Made by a program: the position numbers and the translations under genes
Notes under the pieces: generated by a model
Database searches by the model: none
What the model saw: only the letters and a program-made list of their open reading frames with translations
What the model was told of the DNA's origin: nothing
Part shown: piece by piece, positions 1 through 11,610 of the stretch
Layout: each line of letters opens with the position of its first letter
How positions within the stretch are numbered: the first letter of the stretch is position 1
From: Episyrphus balteatus
Lineage: Eukaryota > Arthropoda > Insecta > Diptera > Syrphidae
Length of the DNA: 64,000 nucleotides
Direction of reading: 5' to 3'
Assembly (NCBI RefSeq): GCF_945859705.1
Contig: NC_079138.1
Coordinates: 1,860,001 to 1,924,000 of the forward strand

Positions 1-236
1 CTTTTTTTTCCAAAAAAACTATTTATAAAAAATTAGTTTTTTCTAAAAATGCATGTTAATATATCAATCAAAACTGCATACTTGTTTTGGAGGGCAATTT
101 GATTTCAGATTTTATTTTTTTTTTTTAAACGAATTTTATTTCTTTTTTTCCAAATTTCTATATAAAAAGTCTTAAAAATTTAAGCAACTTTAACTCTAAG
201 AGCAAGTTAGTGCGACCCAGTCGTGCATTTTATTTA
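1..236 (+). repeat. 3' end of the dispersed GTCT-associated repeat
   Basis: This stretch matches 4956-5226 closely, including the shared ending around 'gcgacccagtcgtgcatttt'. It is a truncated second copy of the element at 4317-5226, in the same orientation. No coding potential beyond a chance ORF is visible. Confidence 0.8.
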
Positions 237-424
237 ACTTGTTATGCGTTTGTTAAAAAAGTTGATATAACAAACAAAGATTATATTTCGATGCGAAAAA
301 TGTTTGCTACTCAAATCCGTCTGTTTGTCTATGAGTCTGTTATGCATATTTTGTTGTTTCCGGTATATCGTTTTACAATTTTTTTTGTAATTACGTATTA
401 CTTGTAGACACAGGTCTACAAGGT

Positions 425-1196
425 TTTTGGTGCCGAGACTAAGATATACTTTTCTGTAGGTTTTCGGTGTGCTGAATTCGAATCTGAAGTCAGAAATATC
501 CTATCACCTCCCGTTTTTGAAATATTACCGTTAGAAGATGTAAAAAAACCACTTTTTAAGTTATACTTTATGTGAAGAAATTTTTGTTTTTAATATAAAT
601 TATAACGGTTTCTATAAGAACTATATTTTCCTTCTTTCAAGATCTTTTTAAATCTTTTCGATATCTTTTTTATTGTTCGAGATATCGTCAGTTTTTTGGC
701 TAATTGTAATGTATCAAACTGATATCTCCTCCTTTTTGATAAAAACACACTTACTTCATTTCAAAATATCTCGGGCAGTAAAAAAGATATTGCAAAGATT
801 TAAACTGTTTTTCAATTAAGGAAAATAGTTCTTATAGAAACCGTTATGATTTATATTAAAAAAGAAATCTTCAAATAAAGGTATGACATCAAAAGTGGTA
901 AGAAAAACGTTTTTTTTTTTTTGCATTTTCTAACGGTAATATTTCAAAAACGGGAGCTAATAGGATATTTTTGACTTCAGATTTGAGTTCAACACACCAA
1001 AAACCTTCAGAAAAGTATATTTTGGTTCATCTGGGAAAAATCTTGTTAACTTCAAAAAAAAGTCCAAAAACAATTTTTTTGAACTTTCTAATGGTAATAT
1101 TTCAAAAACGAGAGCTGATAGGATATTTCTGACTTCAGATTCGAGTTCAGCACTCTGAAAACCTATAGAAAAGTATTACTTAGTCCCGGCACCAAA
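425..1196. repeat. Fold-back (inverted-repeat) element
   Basis: The left arm (gaattcgaatctgaagtcag, then an A/T-rich stretch and 'aacggtttctataagaac') reappears as its reverse complement between about 800 and 990, centred near position 720. The right side carries a second, diverged copy of the outer arm (1095-1196) ending in 'cggcaccaaa', which pairs with 'ggtgccgaga' at the left end. No transposase is encoded, so this looks like a non-autonomous fold-back. Degenerate pieces of the same arms occur at 9060-9300 and around 9740-9830. Confidence 0.75.
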
Positions 1197-1313
1197 CAAA
1201 AAATTAAATTTTGTTGACCAGTGAATTGCTGATTTCTGCGAAACTAAAATTTTTGAATAATAATAAAAAAAGAACAAAATACGAGTGACATATTTTTTTT
1301 TATATATTTTCTG

Positions 1314-1319
1314 TTTATT
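1314..1319 (-). promoter_or_regulatory. Polyadenylation signal of the 165-codon ORF
   Basis: AATAAA on the minus strand, about 120 bases past the stop codon at 1440-1442. It supports the ORF being the end of a real transcription unit. Confidence 0.55.
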
Positions 1320-1439
1320 AAGTAAATTGATATATTTTCATAGTGATACAGAGATTTAAGAATCAAATAATGTTTTCATAAAACATAAAATAAGTAAGTG
1401 AGTAAGTAATAACAATTAAGTAACAGACCAAGGTCAAAA

Positions 1440-1937
1440 TTAATTAATACATATCCTTCCAATAAAAATTGCAACTGCAAAAACACCAAGAAGAACGAGA
1501 ATGTAGGAAACTTTCCACTCGAAATAGCCATTATTCGGCTTGGAATCCTCAAAAGTAATTTCAACAGCTTCATCATACGGAGATGTATTTTGATAGCCGC
1601 CGCCGTATTCAGACTCACTAGAACCACCTATGGTAAATATAGCATATGGAAAATAAGCCTCATTTTGCCGGCCACGTTCAGAGTTTGGATCGACGACCGA
1701 AGAAATATCAATTGAATGATTATGCTTCATTTTCACTTGAGATTCAATCTCGATTATTAAATCCTCGATATCGGTAGATATTCCTTCTTCTATATTATCA
1801 TCAGATGAAAAGAATGTTGAATCGCCATATGAAATTCGATTTAAAATTGGATGATTGTGGCGGTTGATTTCTTTGATCACTTCATCCATCTTTTGTTTAT
1901 ATTGTATTGCTTTTGTATTGTTATATTGTTGCGACAT
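1440..1937 (-). CDS. Unidentified probable tail-anchored membrane protein, 165 aa
   Basis: This is the longest uninterrupted ORF in the window that is not low-complexity. I do not recognise the family. The first ~140 residues are polar and acidic (for example SSDDNIEEG and a Ser/Glu/Gly/Tyr-rich stretch SSESEYGGGYQ). They are followed by one hydrophobic segment at about residues 143-160 (ILVLLGVFAVAIF) and a five-residue tail RICIN. There is no N-terminal signal peptide, so the layout suggests a C-terminally tail-anchored protein with a cytosolic head (inference). The ATG is preceded by a run of about 20 A on the coding strand, which is odd for a 5' leader and could mean a retrocopy junction or an unseen upstream exon. 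An AATAAA follows about 120 bases after the stop. Mixed amino-acid composition and the length argue against chance in this AT-rich DNA, but expression is unproven. Confidence 0.6.
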   Translation of the reverse strand: MSQQYNNTKAIQYKQKMDEVIKEINRHNHPILNRISYGDSTFFSSDDNIEEGISTDIEDLIIEIESQVKMKHNHSIDISSVVDPNSERGRQNEAYFPYAIFTIGGSSESEYGGGYQNTSPYDEAVEITFEDSKPNNGYFEWKVSYILVLLGVFAVAIFIGRICIN

Positions 1938-3177
1938 TTTTTTTTTTTTTTTTTTAATATTGTTTGATATTAAAATTTTAAAATAAAGAGTACTTTAATA
2001 CACAATTTTTGAATATGGAATGTTTTTTTTTTTTTTTTATTTTCACTCAGGGCAGGGCAGTAAGCCAGTTTGTATCTAAGATGAAGTTTAAAAGCTATAA
2101 ATCAAACAGTGGTTTAAGGTTTCACAAAATGAATTGAATTCATCACAAAATGAATTCCATACAAAATGATCCATATTTTGATATATTTGTTAAGTGCTGC
2201 CAATAGTCAAAGACATATATTTCAAATATTTTTTTTTTTTTTAGTGAGAACTATAGTAAGATAATAATTTTCTTTTGTCTTATAACCATTTTTATTTACG
2301 ATATGCATATTGACATGTGTAAGAACTAATCTAAAGGGCATTTTTAAGATTTAAAAAAATCAAATTCGAGATAGAATGAGAAAAAAAGGGTCCAGAAATT
2401 CTGACTGTCCGTTTGTTTGTTTTTCTGTCTGTCTGCCATGCCATCCATCAGGATTACTTATAATATTTTTTAATCATTAATTAAATTACTATCATTAATT
2501 AAATTAACCAACACTGTCCGCAAACAACAAAGAATAATTAAAAAGGTATGTGTGTATTTAATTAAAACAATAAAAAAAGCTTTAAGTAATAAGAATTTGG
2601 CATCACTGATTACAGAAGTTAATTAAATGCAAATTTGTTGCGTAAACCAAAAATGTATACCTCGCATAGTTTTTGAATTATTGAAGTTAGCGGACAAAAT
2701 CTGAAATGATTAAAATTAATGAATTAAGTTGACCTCCAAATTTGTAGCTTTTTAAATGCTTTTCAATTCCCTAAACTTGGTTTTTGTAGCCTCAACTGTT
2801 TTAAAAAGATACCTCAAAAGTAATCTTACAAAATCAAAAAAAAAAAATTCGAAATTAAAAAATTCAAAATTTTGTTTTGCAAATCTTAAATTTCTAGAAA
2901 AGGAAAAAATTAAAAAATTCAACTTTTTTGAAATTTTTTACCGTTACATGTGAAATTGAATATTGAATAATAAAAAAACTATTCGAGCTTCCAAATCGAG
3001 GTTTTTGGATTTCGTCTAAGTTTAGGTTATACTTCAAATTTCTGCAAAAAAAAAATTGAATTTCGCATTTTTTTGGATTTTGAAAATTTAGAAGATGAAA
3101 AAAAAAAAACGAATGTAGCTTTTACATGCTTTTTGTTTTGTCATAATACAATAATTTTTACTTGCGATATAGGTACT
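1938..3177. other. AT-rich intergenic stretch, no gene seen
   Basis: A/T homopolymers dominate. A fragment near 2390-2450 with 'ctgtctgtctgcc' resembles the start of the dispersed GTCT repeat. The Lys/Asn/Phe-rich frame at 2756-2953 looks like compositional noise. Confidence 0.6.
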
Positions 3178-4262
3178 ATACAGGGTGTCCCAAAAGTAAT
3201 GGATCAAACGAAATATGCTGATTGGGGAACTTAAGGGCTCTCAGAATTTGGTAACTTGTTCATCCCAAATCCTTACGGTTTTCGATTTAATGCAATTCTT
3301 GTGAAATTTCGAAAAATCCCTACTTGGCAACAGTACTTTGCTTCCTGCGCCCATTATTGATTTTTGTTTTTTAAAATTCTTTTACGAAAACATTGCCATA
3401 TAATTAGAAACAATTAATTAATCAAAATATTTTGTATTCCATACGCCATTTCGCTGCAAATTAACTAACAGTTTCAAGTTTTATAAAAAATCTATTTCTA
3501 ACTTTTATTTGAGAGCAACACCACAAAAAAAATTTGTACGGTGTGAGAATGGTTTATTATTTTAAAAAGTTGCCCTGTTATTGTGGTTTTCAAAAAAGTA
3601 TAAAAGTTTCCAAAGTTGCAGTTAGATCGCAAAATATTACAATTTTAATTCAACAAAACAGGGTTTTTCAGAGCAGAAATACGAACAAAAATAGAGACTT
3701 TTGTTCAAAGAAAAATAAACAAATAACAGTTCGAGAAAATGTATTTATTTTTGGTTGTTTTTTGTTCTGAAAAACCCTGTTTTGTTGAATTAAAATTGTA
3801 ATATTTTGCGATCTAACTGCAACTTTGGAAACTTTTATACTTTTTTGAAAACCACAATAACAGGGCAACTTTTTAAAATAATAAACCATTCTCACACGGT
3901 ACAAATTTTTTTTGCGGTGTTGCTCTCAAATAAAAGTTAGAAATAGATTTTTTATAAAACTTGAAACTGTTAGTTTATTTGCAGCGAAATGGCGTATGGA
4001 ATAAAAAATATTTTGATTAATTAATTGTTCCTTATTATTTGGCAATGTTTTCGTAAAAGAATTTAAAAAAACAAAAATCAATAATGGGCGCAGGAAGCAA
4101 AATACTGTTGCCAAGTAGTGATTTTTCGAAATTTCACAAGAATTGCATTAAATCGAAAACCGTAAGGATTTGGGATGAACAAGTTACCAAATTCTGAGAG
4201 CCCTTAAGTTCCCCAATCAGCATATTTCGTTTGATCCATTACTTTTGGGACACCCTGTATAT
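3178..4262. mobile_element. 1.1 kb fold-back element with long near-perfect arms (MITE-like)
   Basis: The sequence from 'tatacagggtgtcccaaaag' at about 3178 returns as its reverse complement ending at 4262, so nearly the whole element is two arms of about 540 bases around a centre near 3720. The two 78-codon frames at 3534-3770 (+) and 3668-3904 (-) are the same peptide read from each arm and simply reflect the palindrome. Ends begin with CAGGGTGTCCC and are flanked by TATA on both sides, consistent with a TA-type target site. No transposase is present. Arm identity is high (few differences), which suggests fairly recent activity or gene conversion between the arms. Confidence 0.85.
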
Positions 4263-4316
4263 CAAGTTATGCATTCGTACAAAAAAAAAAAGTTGAGATA
4301 ACATTTTTCCATGACA

Positions 4317-4359
4317 TTACGATGGTAGAGAATGCCAAAAAAGTGGGTCCCGGAAGTCC

Positions 4360-4394
<35 letters not shown>

Positions 4395-5226
4395 AGTCTG
4401 TCTGTCTGTCTGTCTGTCTGTATAAGGAGCTACAGCCTAAACGGATGGACCGATTAATGTCATACTTGGTATGTAGCGTTATTTGGCGACTCTCCAGAGG
4501 GGTTTTTAGAATTAATTTTTTGGACCAAAAATAACGGTACTTGTCATATACCGATTTTAGTAAAATTGAAATGTCTCAAAAACGGCTCCAACGATTTTGT
4601 TTAAAAAATTCAAATGTAAGTTTTAAGCTAAGGCCTATCTTTCAATGAAAAAATTTTTTTTGAAAATCATTATTAACGGTACCTGCCATAGAACGGTTTT
4701 TTTCAAATCCGATTATCTCCGAAACTACTTTTTCGATTTCAACAAAACTTTTTGTGAAGAAGCATTTATATCATTTAAATATAAACCAAAAATAAAATTT
4801 CCAAAAAAATAATTTTTGGATTTTTAAAAAAAATTTGAAAATTTGTTTTTGAAAAATCAAATTTTCGAAAACGGGACATTCAATTTTTTTGAAATTTTGT
4901 TTTTAGATGTTGATTAGTGATTTCTACAAAATGGCATACTAATTTTATTTTAAAACTTTTTTTCCAAAAAATTATTTATAAAAAATTAGTTTTTTTAAAA
5001 ACGGCTCTAACGATTTTGAAAATTTTTTTTCTAAAAATGCATGTTAATATATCAAACAAAACTGCATACTTGTTTTGGAGGGCAATTCAATTTTAGATTT
5101 TATTTAATTTTTTTAAAAAACGAATTTTATTTTTTTTTTCCAAATTTCTATATAAAAAGTCTTAAAAAATTAAGCAACTTTAACTCTAAGAGCAAGTTCG
5201 TGCGACCCAGTCGTGCATTTTATTTT
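4317..5226 (+). repeat. Dispersed repeat with internal GTCT microsatellite
   Basis: Begins at 'acgatggtagagaatgccaa' with a GTCT tetranucleotide run inside, then a conserved block (gagctacagcctaaacggat, 'atggaccgattaatg', 'catacttggta') and a long A/T-rich body ending near the 'gcgacccagtcgtgc' motif. Related pieces are at 1-236, about 2385-2450, 51103-51230 and 52105-52205, so this is a multi-copy family. I see no ORF of its own. Confidence 0.75.
4356..4421 (+). repeat. (GTCT)n microsatellite
   Basis: About 16 tandem GTCT units with one 'cagtctg' interruption. Confidence 0.95.
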
Positions 5227-6494
5227 ATTGAGATACAGCCTATCGAAAATCACGAATTTTTTGTGTTCCTTTAATTTTTTTTGGGGTTAGTGTATTATTG
5301 TATGGGTCGTCAAAATATCAACTCAAACAAAAAATGCATTTGAAATAAAAAAAAAATAAATATAAATATAAAATAAAAAAAAAATTTCGTTGAATTTTTT
5401 ACCATTTTTTACCATTATTTGACCATATATTGAAACTTATAGGCGTTTTTTTTTTTTGGTATGAAAAATATTTTTTATTGCAATAAAAAATTTTGTATGG
5501 ATTTTACTTGCAATACATATTTTTTTTAAATTTATAATAAATAACACAAAAAAAAAGGAAATCGAAAATTCTCATTTTGTCAACTAAGTATCTACCAAGT
5601 GCTATTAAATTCTTTTATACTTGGGTAGTTAGTTTATATCGACTATTGATGAAACGATTTGATCTAAAAATCCTAAATTAAGGTTCAATGTCAAACAATA
5701 AACGTTAAAATTGAAGAATAAACAGAAAAAAAAAATACCTCTTAAATAAATGTGCGGACGTAATTCAGCTTAATTATCCTACGTTATCCAAGGAAAACTG
5801 TTGACCAAAAAAAAAAGAAATGTACACACACACAAATAATTCAACCGGAATAAATTTGTCCGGGAAATCTATCACTTACACACACTTATCACAAATTTGT
5901 CTCATTAATTAAAATATACAAAAAAAAAAAAAAAAACATGTCCAAAAGGAAATTGAGAACATAGTGATGAAGGATATTTACTCGATTTTGATTTTTACCA
6001 TTAACAAATAATATACAAATATAGGTATGCAATTTATAAAAATTAAGATGTAGTAGAATTTGTAAAAAAAAAAAAAATAAAGGATAATCACAATTTTATA
6101 ACACTTCACCTTCAGAATTATAACTTGAAAAATATTTAAAAACAAATAGCTAACTGGTTGGACAGAATTGAACACAACGAGATCCGACAAACTATGGTGG
6201 TATTCTCTCCTTTAAGAATCATTTGCTTATGAACGTTTGGGCTGCAGTTTGGGTTGTTTGGAAACGAACGTTAAGATTCATTTTTATTATCATTACGCTG
6301 TAGCACACATGGCGCCCATCGGTATGGACACTAAACCAATCTATTTTTAACAAAAAAAAAAAAAAAAAGAATATAATTTTTTTTATTACCACAAAGCATT
6401 GGGTCTTTTTGAAATTAATTTATTAGTTTGTGACACATATTTTGTGTGGTTTTTGTCAAATCATAAAAAATTCCCCTTTCACTAAGTTTGGGTA
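5227..6494. other. AT-rich stretch, no gene seen
   Basis: Poly-A/T tracts and short simple repeats (aaat/aaata near 5350, 'acacacacaca' near 5825). No splice-bounded ORF with reasonable composition was found on either strand. Confidence 0.6.
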
Positions 6495-6834
6495 AAATTT
6501 AGTGGCGTATGTTGAGTTGTCGGGGCCCCGGGGCAAGACTAAATTCTGGGGTCCCTTTGGTACTTGGGTCCCATTTGATATAGAAATTAAGAACAAATAA
6601 AAAAGTACGTATACGCCCTACTCTTTTTTTTTGGGTCCTTGATGTATGTATCATTCGTTGGCCGCTAAGATTATTTAAGTAATATTTGATTCATCTTAAA
6701 CATCTTATCTTTTTGCTTCGTTCATGTATAAAAATTTGCCTTCAATGCATTGTCTCCATTCATGGCCCTGGGGCGTGACGGGGGCCCCGGGGGACCACCC
6801 CGCTTGCAACAATGGTGTGTACGCCCCTGATAAA
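6495..6834. repeat. GC-rich transposon relic with degenerate inverted ends
   Basis: The left end has 'tagtggcgtatgttgagttg' and the right end, reverse-complemented, has 'tcaggggcgtacacaccatt'. The interior contains two GC-rich patches (ggggccccggggcaa and cgggggccccgggggacc) that stand out against the AT-rich surroundings and also face each other as inverted repeats. No coding sequence is visible. Confidence 0.5.
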
Positions 6835-7203
6835 ATTTAATGTATTTAGCCTTGTAAATGCTTTAACTTTTGTTTAAAGCAAATGATGGAATACTAAGCA
6901 GTATGATAATAATGATTATAATGAATACGATTTAAAATACAAATTATGTACATTACTTTTGAAGATCTGAGTTCTTAAATGGGAGGAAACAGAGCAGAGG
7001 CAAGTAAGGTAGTTCTATATCCGCGTACCGCGTAGTGCGGTTAGAAAAAGAATTCGCGTCCGAGATTGGATTGTTTGTTGGAAGTATAGCTTATTTTCAA
7101 ATCACTTTTTCTTTAAAGGCGCGATTAAGAAAATTTGTTCATAAAGACAAACAAATTTTATCTTCTCCTTTATATGTTAAATATTTATAATGGTTTATTT
7201 TTA

Positions 7204-7452
7204 ACCCTCTGTCGGCAAACGGGTGCGAATTTGGCACGACAAAAATAAAAAAAAAAAAATTTTTAAAAAAAGTAGGTGCAAAAAAGTCTCTTTATAATAG
7301 TGTAAATAATTTTTTTTTTAAATGTGAATAAAATATTCGAATTCGTTGGAAAATTCTTCATCAATTTCATATACGTTTTCTCCATAAAATATGAGACATA
7401 AAAAAGTTCTACATACATGAAGCCAAATTTGCACCCGTGTGCCTATCAGGTC
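7204..7452. repeat. Short inverted-repeat element
   Basis: 'ctgtcggcaaacgggtgcga' followed by 'atttggca' on the left pairs with 'caaatttgcacccgtgtgcc' on the right. The left end abuts TTAA, which would fit a piggyBac-type target site, but I do not find a matching TTAA at the other end, so the family is not assigned. Confidence 0.5.
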
Positions 7453-10310
7453 ACAAAAAAAGAGGTGAGTTGGACTTTTTTTTTTTTTACAAAAATGTAA
7501 AGATGAAAGTGACTTTTAAAATTAAAAAAATTAAATCGCAACCTAAATCCTTAAAGATTATTTTTTAAAGGAGAATAAAAAAAAAAACCATCACCCCTTG
7601 AGTGTGATGCGCCTTAATAATAATTATACAACGCACAATTAGGGAACATCCAGATATAATATGTAAGTACATAGATACATTACATACATAGATATTTTAT
7701 TTAGAATCACTTCAATTAGAATTGTTTGCCAGATATACAAACATTGTGACACCTTTTGAGGGTCATTTGTTATTTTTCTTCCTTCTGCGAAATAACTTGC
7801 TTTCATTCTATCATATTATCTATTTGGATTCTGATTTTTTTCCTCTTCAATGAACAATTTACAGCAATACTGCCATGATTTATCGACTAAATCACCTCCG
7901 GGATTATTAATAAAATTATTTTGCCCTAACGAGGAGAGCAATCAGACACCATAATTGGCCAGCAACAATACAGTCAATGACTTCCGTCAAGTTTCAATTA
8001 TTATGTACATTGATATAAATAAAAGTACGATAGTAAGAACAGTCTGCGTTGGGATCGCAGATTCAGATTTTTGTAAAAATCGATTTTTATGGTCTAGGTT
8101 TGTGGTAGGTCTACGCAAGTATTGCACTTTTAACTTTGAAGAATTTTTTTTGTCGAATTAGTGGCATTTAAAAATTTTTTTGTTTGACTTAATTTTTTAA
8201 AGAAATTTCACAAAAAGTATATCTTTGGATTTGGAAATAAATATTGTTTAAATTAAAAATAAAATGGGTAAAGAAATAGAAAAAAAAATTTACTTTTAAG
8301 GTTTTTGCGTATGTTAACACATGACACAAACAAGCAAGATTTGAAAAATAAGGGCAAATGTCCCGTTTTTGAAAAATTGATATATTTTTTTCAATCTAAA
8401 AAATTCATTCTTCAATATATTTTATTGTTGTTTAATTTTAGATAAAACAAAGAAGAATTTAAAATTTCAAAATAAAGAAAATTTGTATCCAAGTTTTTTT
8501 TTTTTTTGCAAAATTTAACTTTATTTGAAAACTTAAAATTTTTCTTTTGTTTATATCTAAAATTTAAACGTTGCTAATAAATAAAATGCTCAAATAAACT
8601 AAAAAAAAAATTGACTTTGCTCATAATGTAATAGTGATTAGGAGCACTTTATTTTTTTCAACTGCAAAAAATATGATGTTTTATGAATAAATCTGTATAT
8701 TTGCAGACTTATTTCAGGTACATTATAAGCTTACAAAATTAAGCCTCATTTTAATCCTAAGGCCATAGTATAAGAAGGTGGTAGATACAATAGACTTTAT
8801 TCATTTGTAGAGAACTAAATGGAAATAATATTTATAAAAGTTGCCTTGATTTTTTTGTAAAGTGATCCGTTGATGGGTCAAAAATATGGTTTTTAATTTG
8901 ATGACTAATAATGCAGTCTAAGAAAATCGAAGAAATAACATAAAAAGAAATTTGAAGCTTGACAAAATAATAAATCATTGAATCAAAAAAAAAAAAAAAA
9001 AAAAAAATACTTTTTTAATTAAGGAAATATATTGTTGGAAATTTTGTTTTTAGAATATTTTCTAAAAATTACACTGATCTGCAAGGAATTCCTCCCTTTC
9101 TAAAGGATTTTTGTATGCTGATTCCGAATTCGAAGTCAGAATTGACCTAGCACGTCACGTTTTTTTAAATATTTCCGTTAGAAAATCTCAAAAACCCATT
9201 TTTTTGCTGTTTTCGAAGAAATATTTTTGCGAATATCTTAAAATCTGAATTCTAACTCAGCACATCAAGAACTATAAGAAAGTATACTTTTGTGTCTAGG
9301 AGAATAAAATCTGCAGCTTTACAAGGCAGTTTATCGAATGGTTTATTACAAATAACATATTTCTAAATAAAAAAATAGTACATAAAATTACAAAACACGT
9401 AAAAATTTTGTTTAATGTTTTTCATTTTGGTTTTCTTTACATATTTGACTTTTTAAATATAGTGGGCATTGATATTTTACATTTTCCTTAATTAAGGTGC
9501 TTTTGTTCTTGTAGGATTTACTAAAAAGTGAAGGATTTCGAAATGTCTGCTTTTTTTGTCAATCAGTATTCTAAAAAATGAGTAAACATGAATGTAAAAG
9601 AACATATTTGGTGTCAATCGATAGGTCATATTATGAAGAATAAGTCCTTAAAATTTGAGCTCAATGCGACAAATAGTTTTAATTATATACAAGTTCAAAT
9701 GAATCTAAAAGGTTGATTTTTTAGAAACTACTCACATTTTTCAAAAATCATTTTTACAAAAACGGTACCTGATAGAATTTTTCTGAAACCAGATTTAGAT
9801 TCATAATATCAAAAAATTATTTGAAGGAGAAAAAAAAGTTACATTTTGCAGACCAGTGTTATACTAAAATCGTAGAAATAGAAGAATGTAGCTTTCACAT
9901 ATATTCTTTTTTATCAGTCCAAATATTTTTGTCCATATGAGTCTAAGACTAAAATCATCTAATATAAGCTATGTAGCTTAAATGACACTTCATACATATG
10001 TGTCTATAAAAAAATGCTAATTTCTAATGTTTGTCAACGTCAATGTACCCCTCCTCCCCCTTTACCTATTTCAAATAAGAACAAATTGACTATCTCTTAT
10101 TGAGGTGACGACAATATATTTTCTTATTTTTGGTTGGCCGTTGTGAGCTGTTGTTGGTGGACCATTTTTTGGATGTCATCATCAATCATGGGGGTAGGGC
10201 ATTGTGTCGTTTAATGCACATTCAAGTTTGTACATAAAAACATTTTTGTTGCTACTTATTGGCTAGCTATGATAAAACACTAAGAATATTAAAATATGGG
10301 GTGGTAAATA
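7453..10310. other. AT-rich stretch with repeat fragments, no gene seen
   Basis: Contains degenerate copies of the fold-back arms seen at 425-1196 (9120-9170 'gaattcgaagtcagaat'; 9740-9830 'acggtacctgatagaatt'). The ORF at 7955-8161 has no splice sites or recognisable composition. Confidence 0.5.
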
Positions 10311-10316
10311 TCTGTA

Positions 10317-10358
10317 TATATAAAAAGGCCCACGAGTTCAAATTTGGCCCTCAGCCAG
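10317..10358 (+). promoter_or_regulatory. Possible TATA/initiator core promoter
   Basis: A TATA box (tatataaaaagg at 10317-10328) is followed about 34 bases later by 'cctcagcc', a fair insect initiator match. The downstream 60 bases are unusually GC-rich for this window. No downstream coding exon could be linked to it, so this is only a candidate. Confidence 0.3.
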
Positions 10359-11506
10359 AATCAGAACGTTGGGTTGAGTGAAGGGGTGCGCCCGCCGCAC
10401 GCTGCGCATAGCTAAATTAAATTTGAAATTTCGTTCATACAGAAAAAAAAAATAAATAAAAGGTCTGTTATGGCTTAGAGAAATTTAATTAAATTTTGTA
10501 ATCATTCAGAATAAAGAAGTTAACAAATAAAGGTTTTCTGATTAAAAAAAAATAGGATCGAACCAATTATGAGGACGCACGCCTCATTATCACCATCTGG
10601 ATATTTCCAAAACATCTTAAACATGCCGCAATACAACTTAAAAAGACCGGCCGCAACTTAACCAGTGCCAGATAAATGCCCTAGTATTTATAAATTTGTT
10701 TTTGAAAACCATAAAAGGTTAACCAATATTGTCATAAATATTTTCTTCTTCTAAATACCCACTTGTTCGATCCAGCAATCGTTAATCGCTCAACAAGTAT
10801 TATGTGTAGTGTACCAAAACCAAAAGGCCTGCGTTTAAAGTGTTTCAGTATCGGCTGGCTTCGGCACATGCATGCATAAATCAAGCATTGTAATTGTGAT
10901 CCCTTTTCTTTTGTCACCATTTGAAGTGAAACTAATTGGTCCCATTATTATGAACACTCAGTTTTTCCTAAATGCTTGTCGTTAGTCGAGCTAACTTTTA
11001 GCTGGTTTCTGTTTGTTTATCGATGGTAATAAAAAAAAAAATAAAATCCAAGACTGGTTGTAAGTACTTGAATGTATGATCTGCGACACCACCATACGCC
11101 AACACCGATTGCATAACGCTCAACGTAACACATTTCTTCTCAATAATAATTCTGGGATACTGAGAATTTGTTATGAAGTATGACGACTGGACTTCAAGTG
11201 TGGTCTCTGTGTTTACTTAAATTTTGGTTTCAAATTTATTTTTTTATTACTTTTCGAGATGAGAAATATTATACACATGTGGATGATCTTAAAAAAATGC
11301 AATAAAATACAATAATTATTGACTGATACAAAAATTCTCTATAATAGTTCCTTTTTCCTACAGCCGAAACAACAAAAAGTATTTATTTTCATCAGCGTAA
11401 ATTCAGATAAGTGTGATATATTTTCTTAGCATGGCTTTCATGAAGAGTTGTCTCATTTTACGATTATAAGAAAACCACAATAGCTATACTTGACTTAAAT
11501 CAAACA

Positions 11507-11610
11507 GTGTCCGGCAATTCTTTGGCAAAGGACTTTGGCGGGCCATCCCGCAACCAATCTGAGCCAAAGGATATCATTGGCAAAGAAATTGATGTTTTGG
11601 GTGACAGATA
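11507..11610 (+). pseudogene. Coding-like fragment at the edge of the satellite array
   Basis: Just before the first satellite monomer there is a non-repetitive, less AT-rich frame (starts SGNSLAKDFGGPS, continues with KDIIGKEIDVLGDRYEL) that runs straight into the monomer. The opposite strand is also open here, so the strand is uncertain. I do not recognise the protein. It may be a host-gene fragment captured where the array began. Confidence 0.25.

Noticed and set aside
3534..3904. Two near-identical 78-codon ORFs on opposite strands
   Set aside because: They are the same arm of a palindrome read from both strands; no conserved domain.
4322..4534. ORF with CLSVCLSV repeats
   Set aside because: Translation of a GTCT microsatellite.
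7204..7616. piggyBac MITE with TTAA at both ends
   Set aside because: TTAA occurs at both positions but the inner sequences do not match as terminal repeats.
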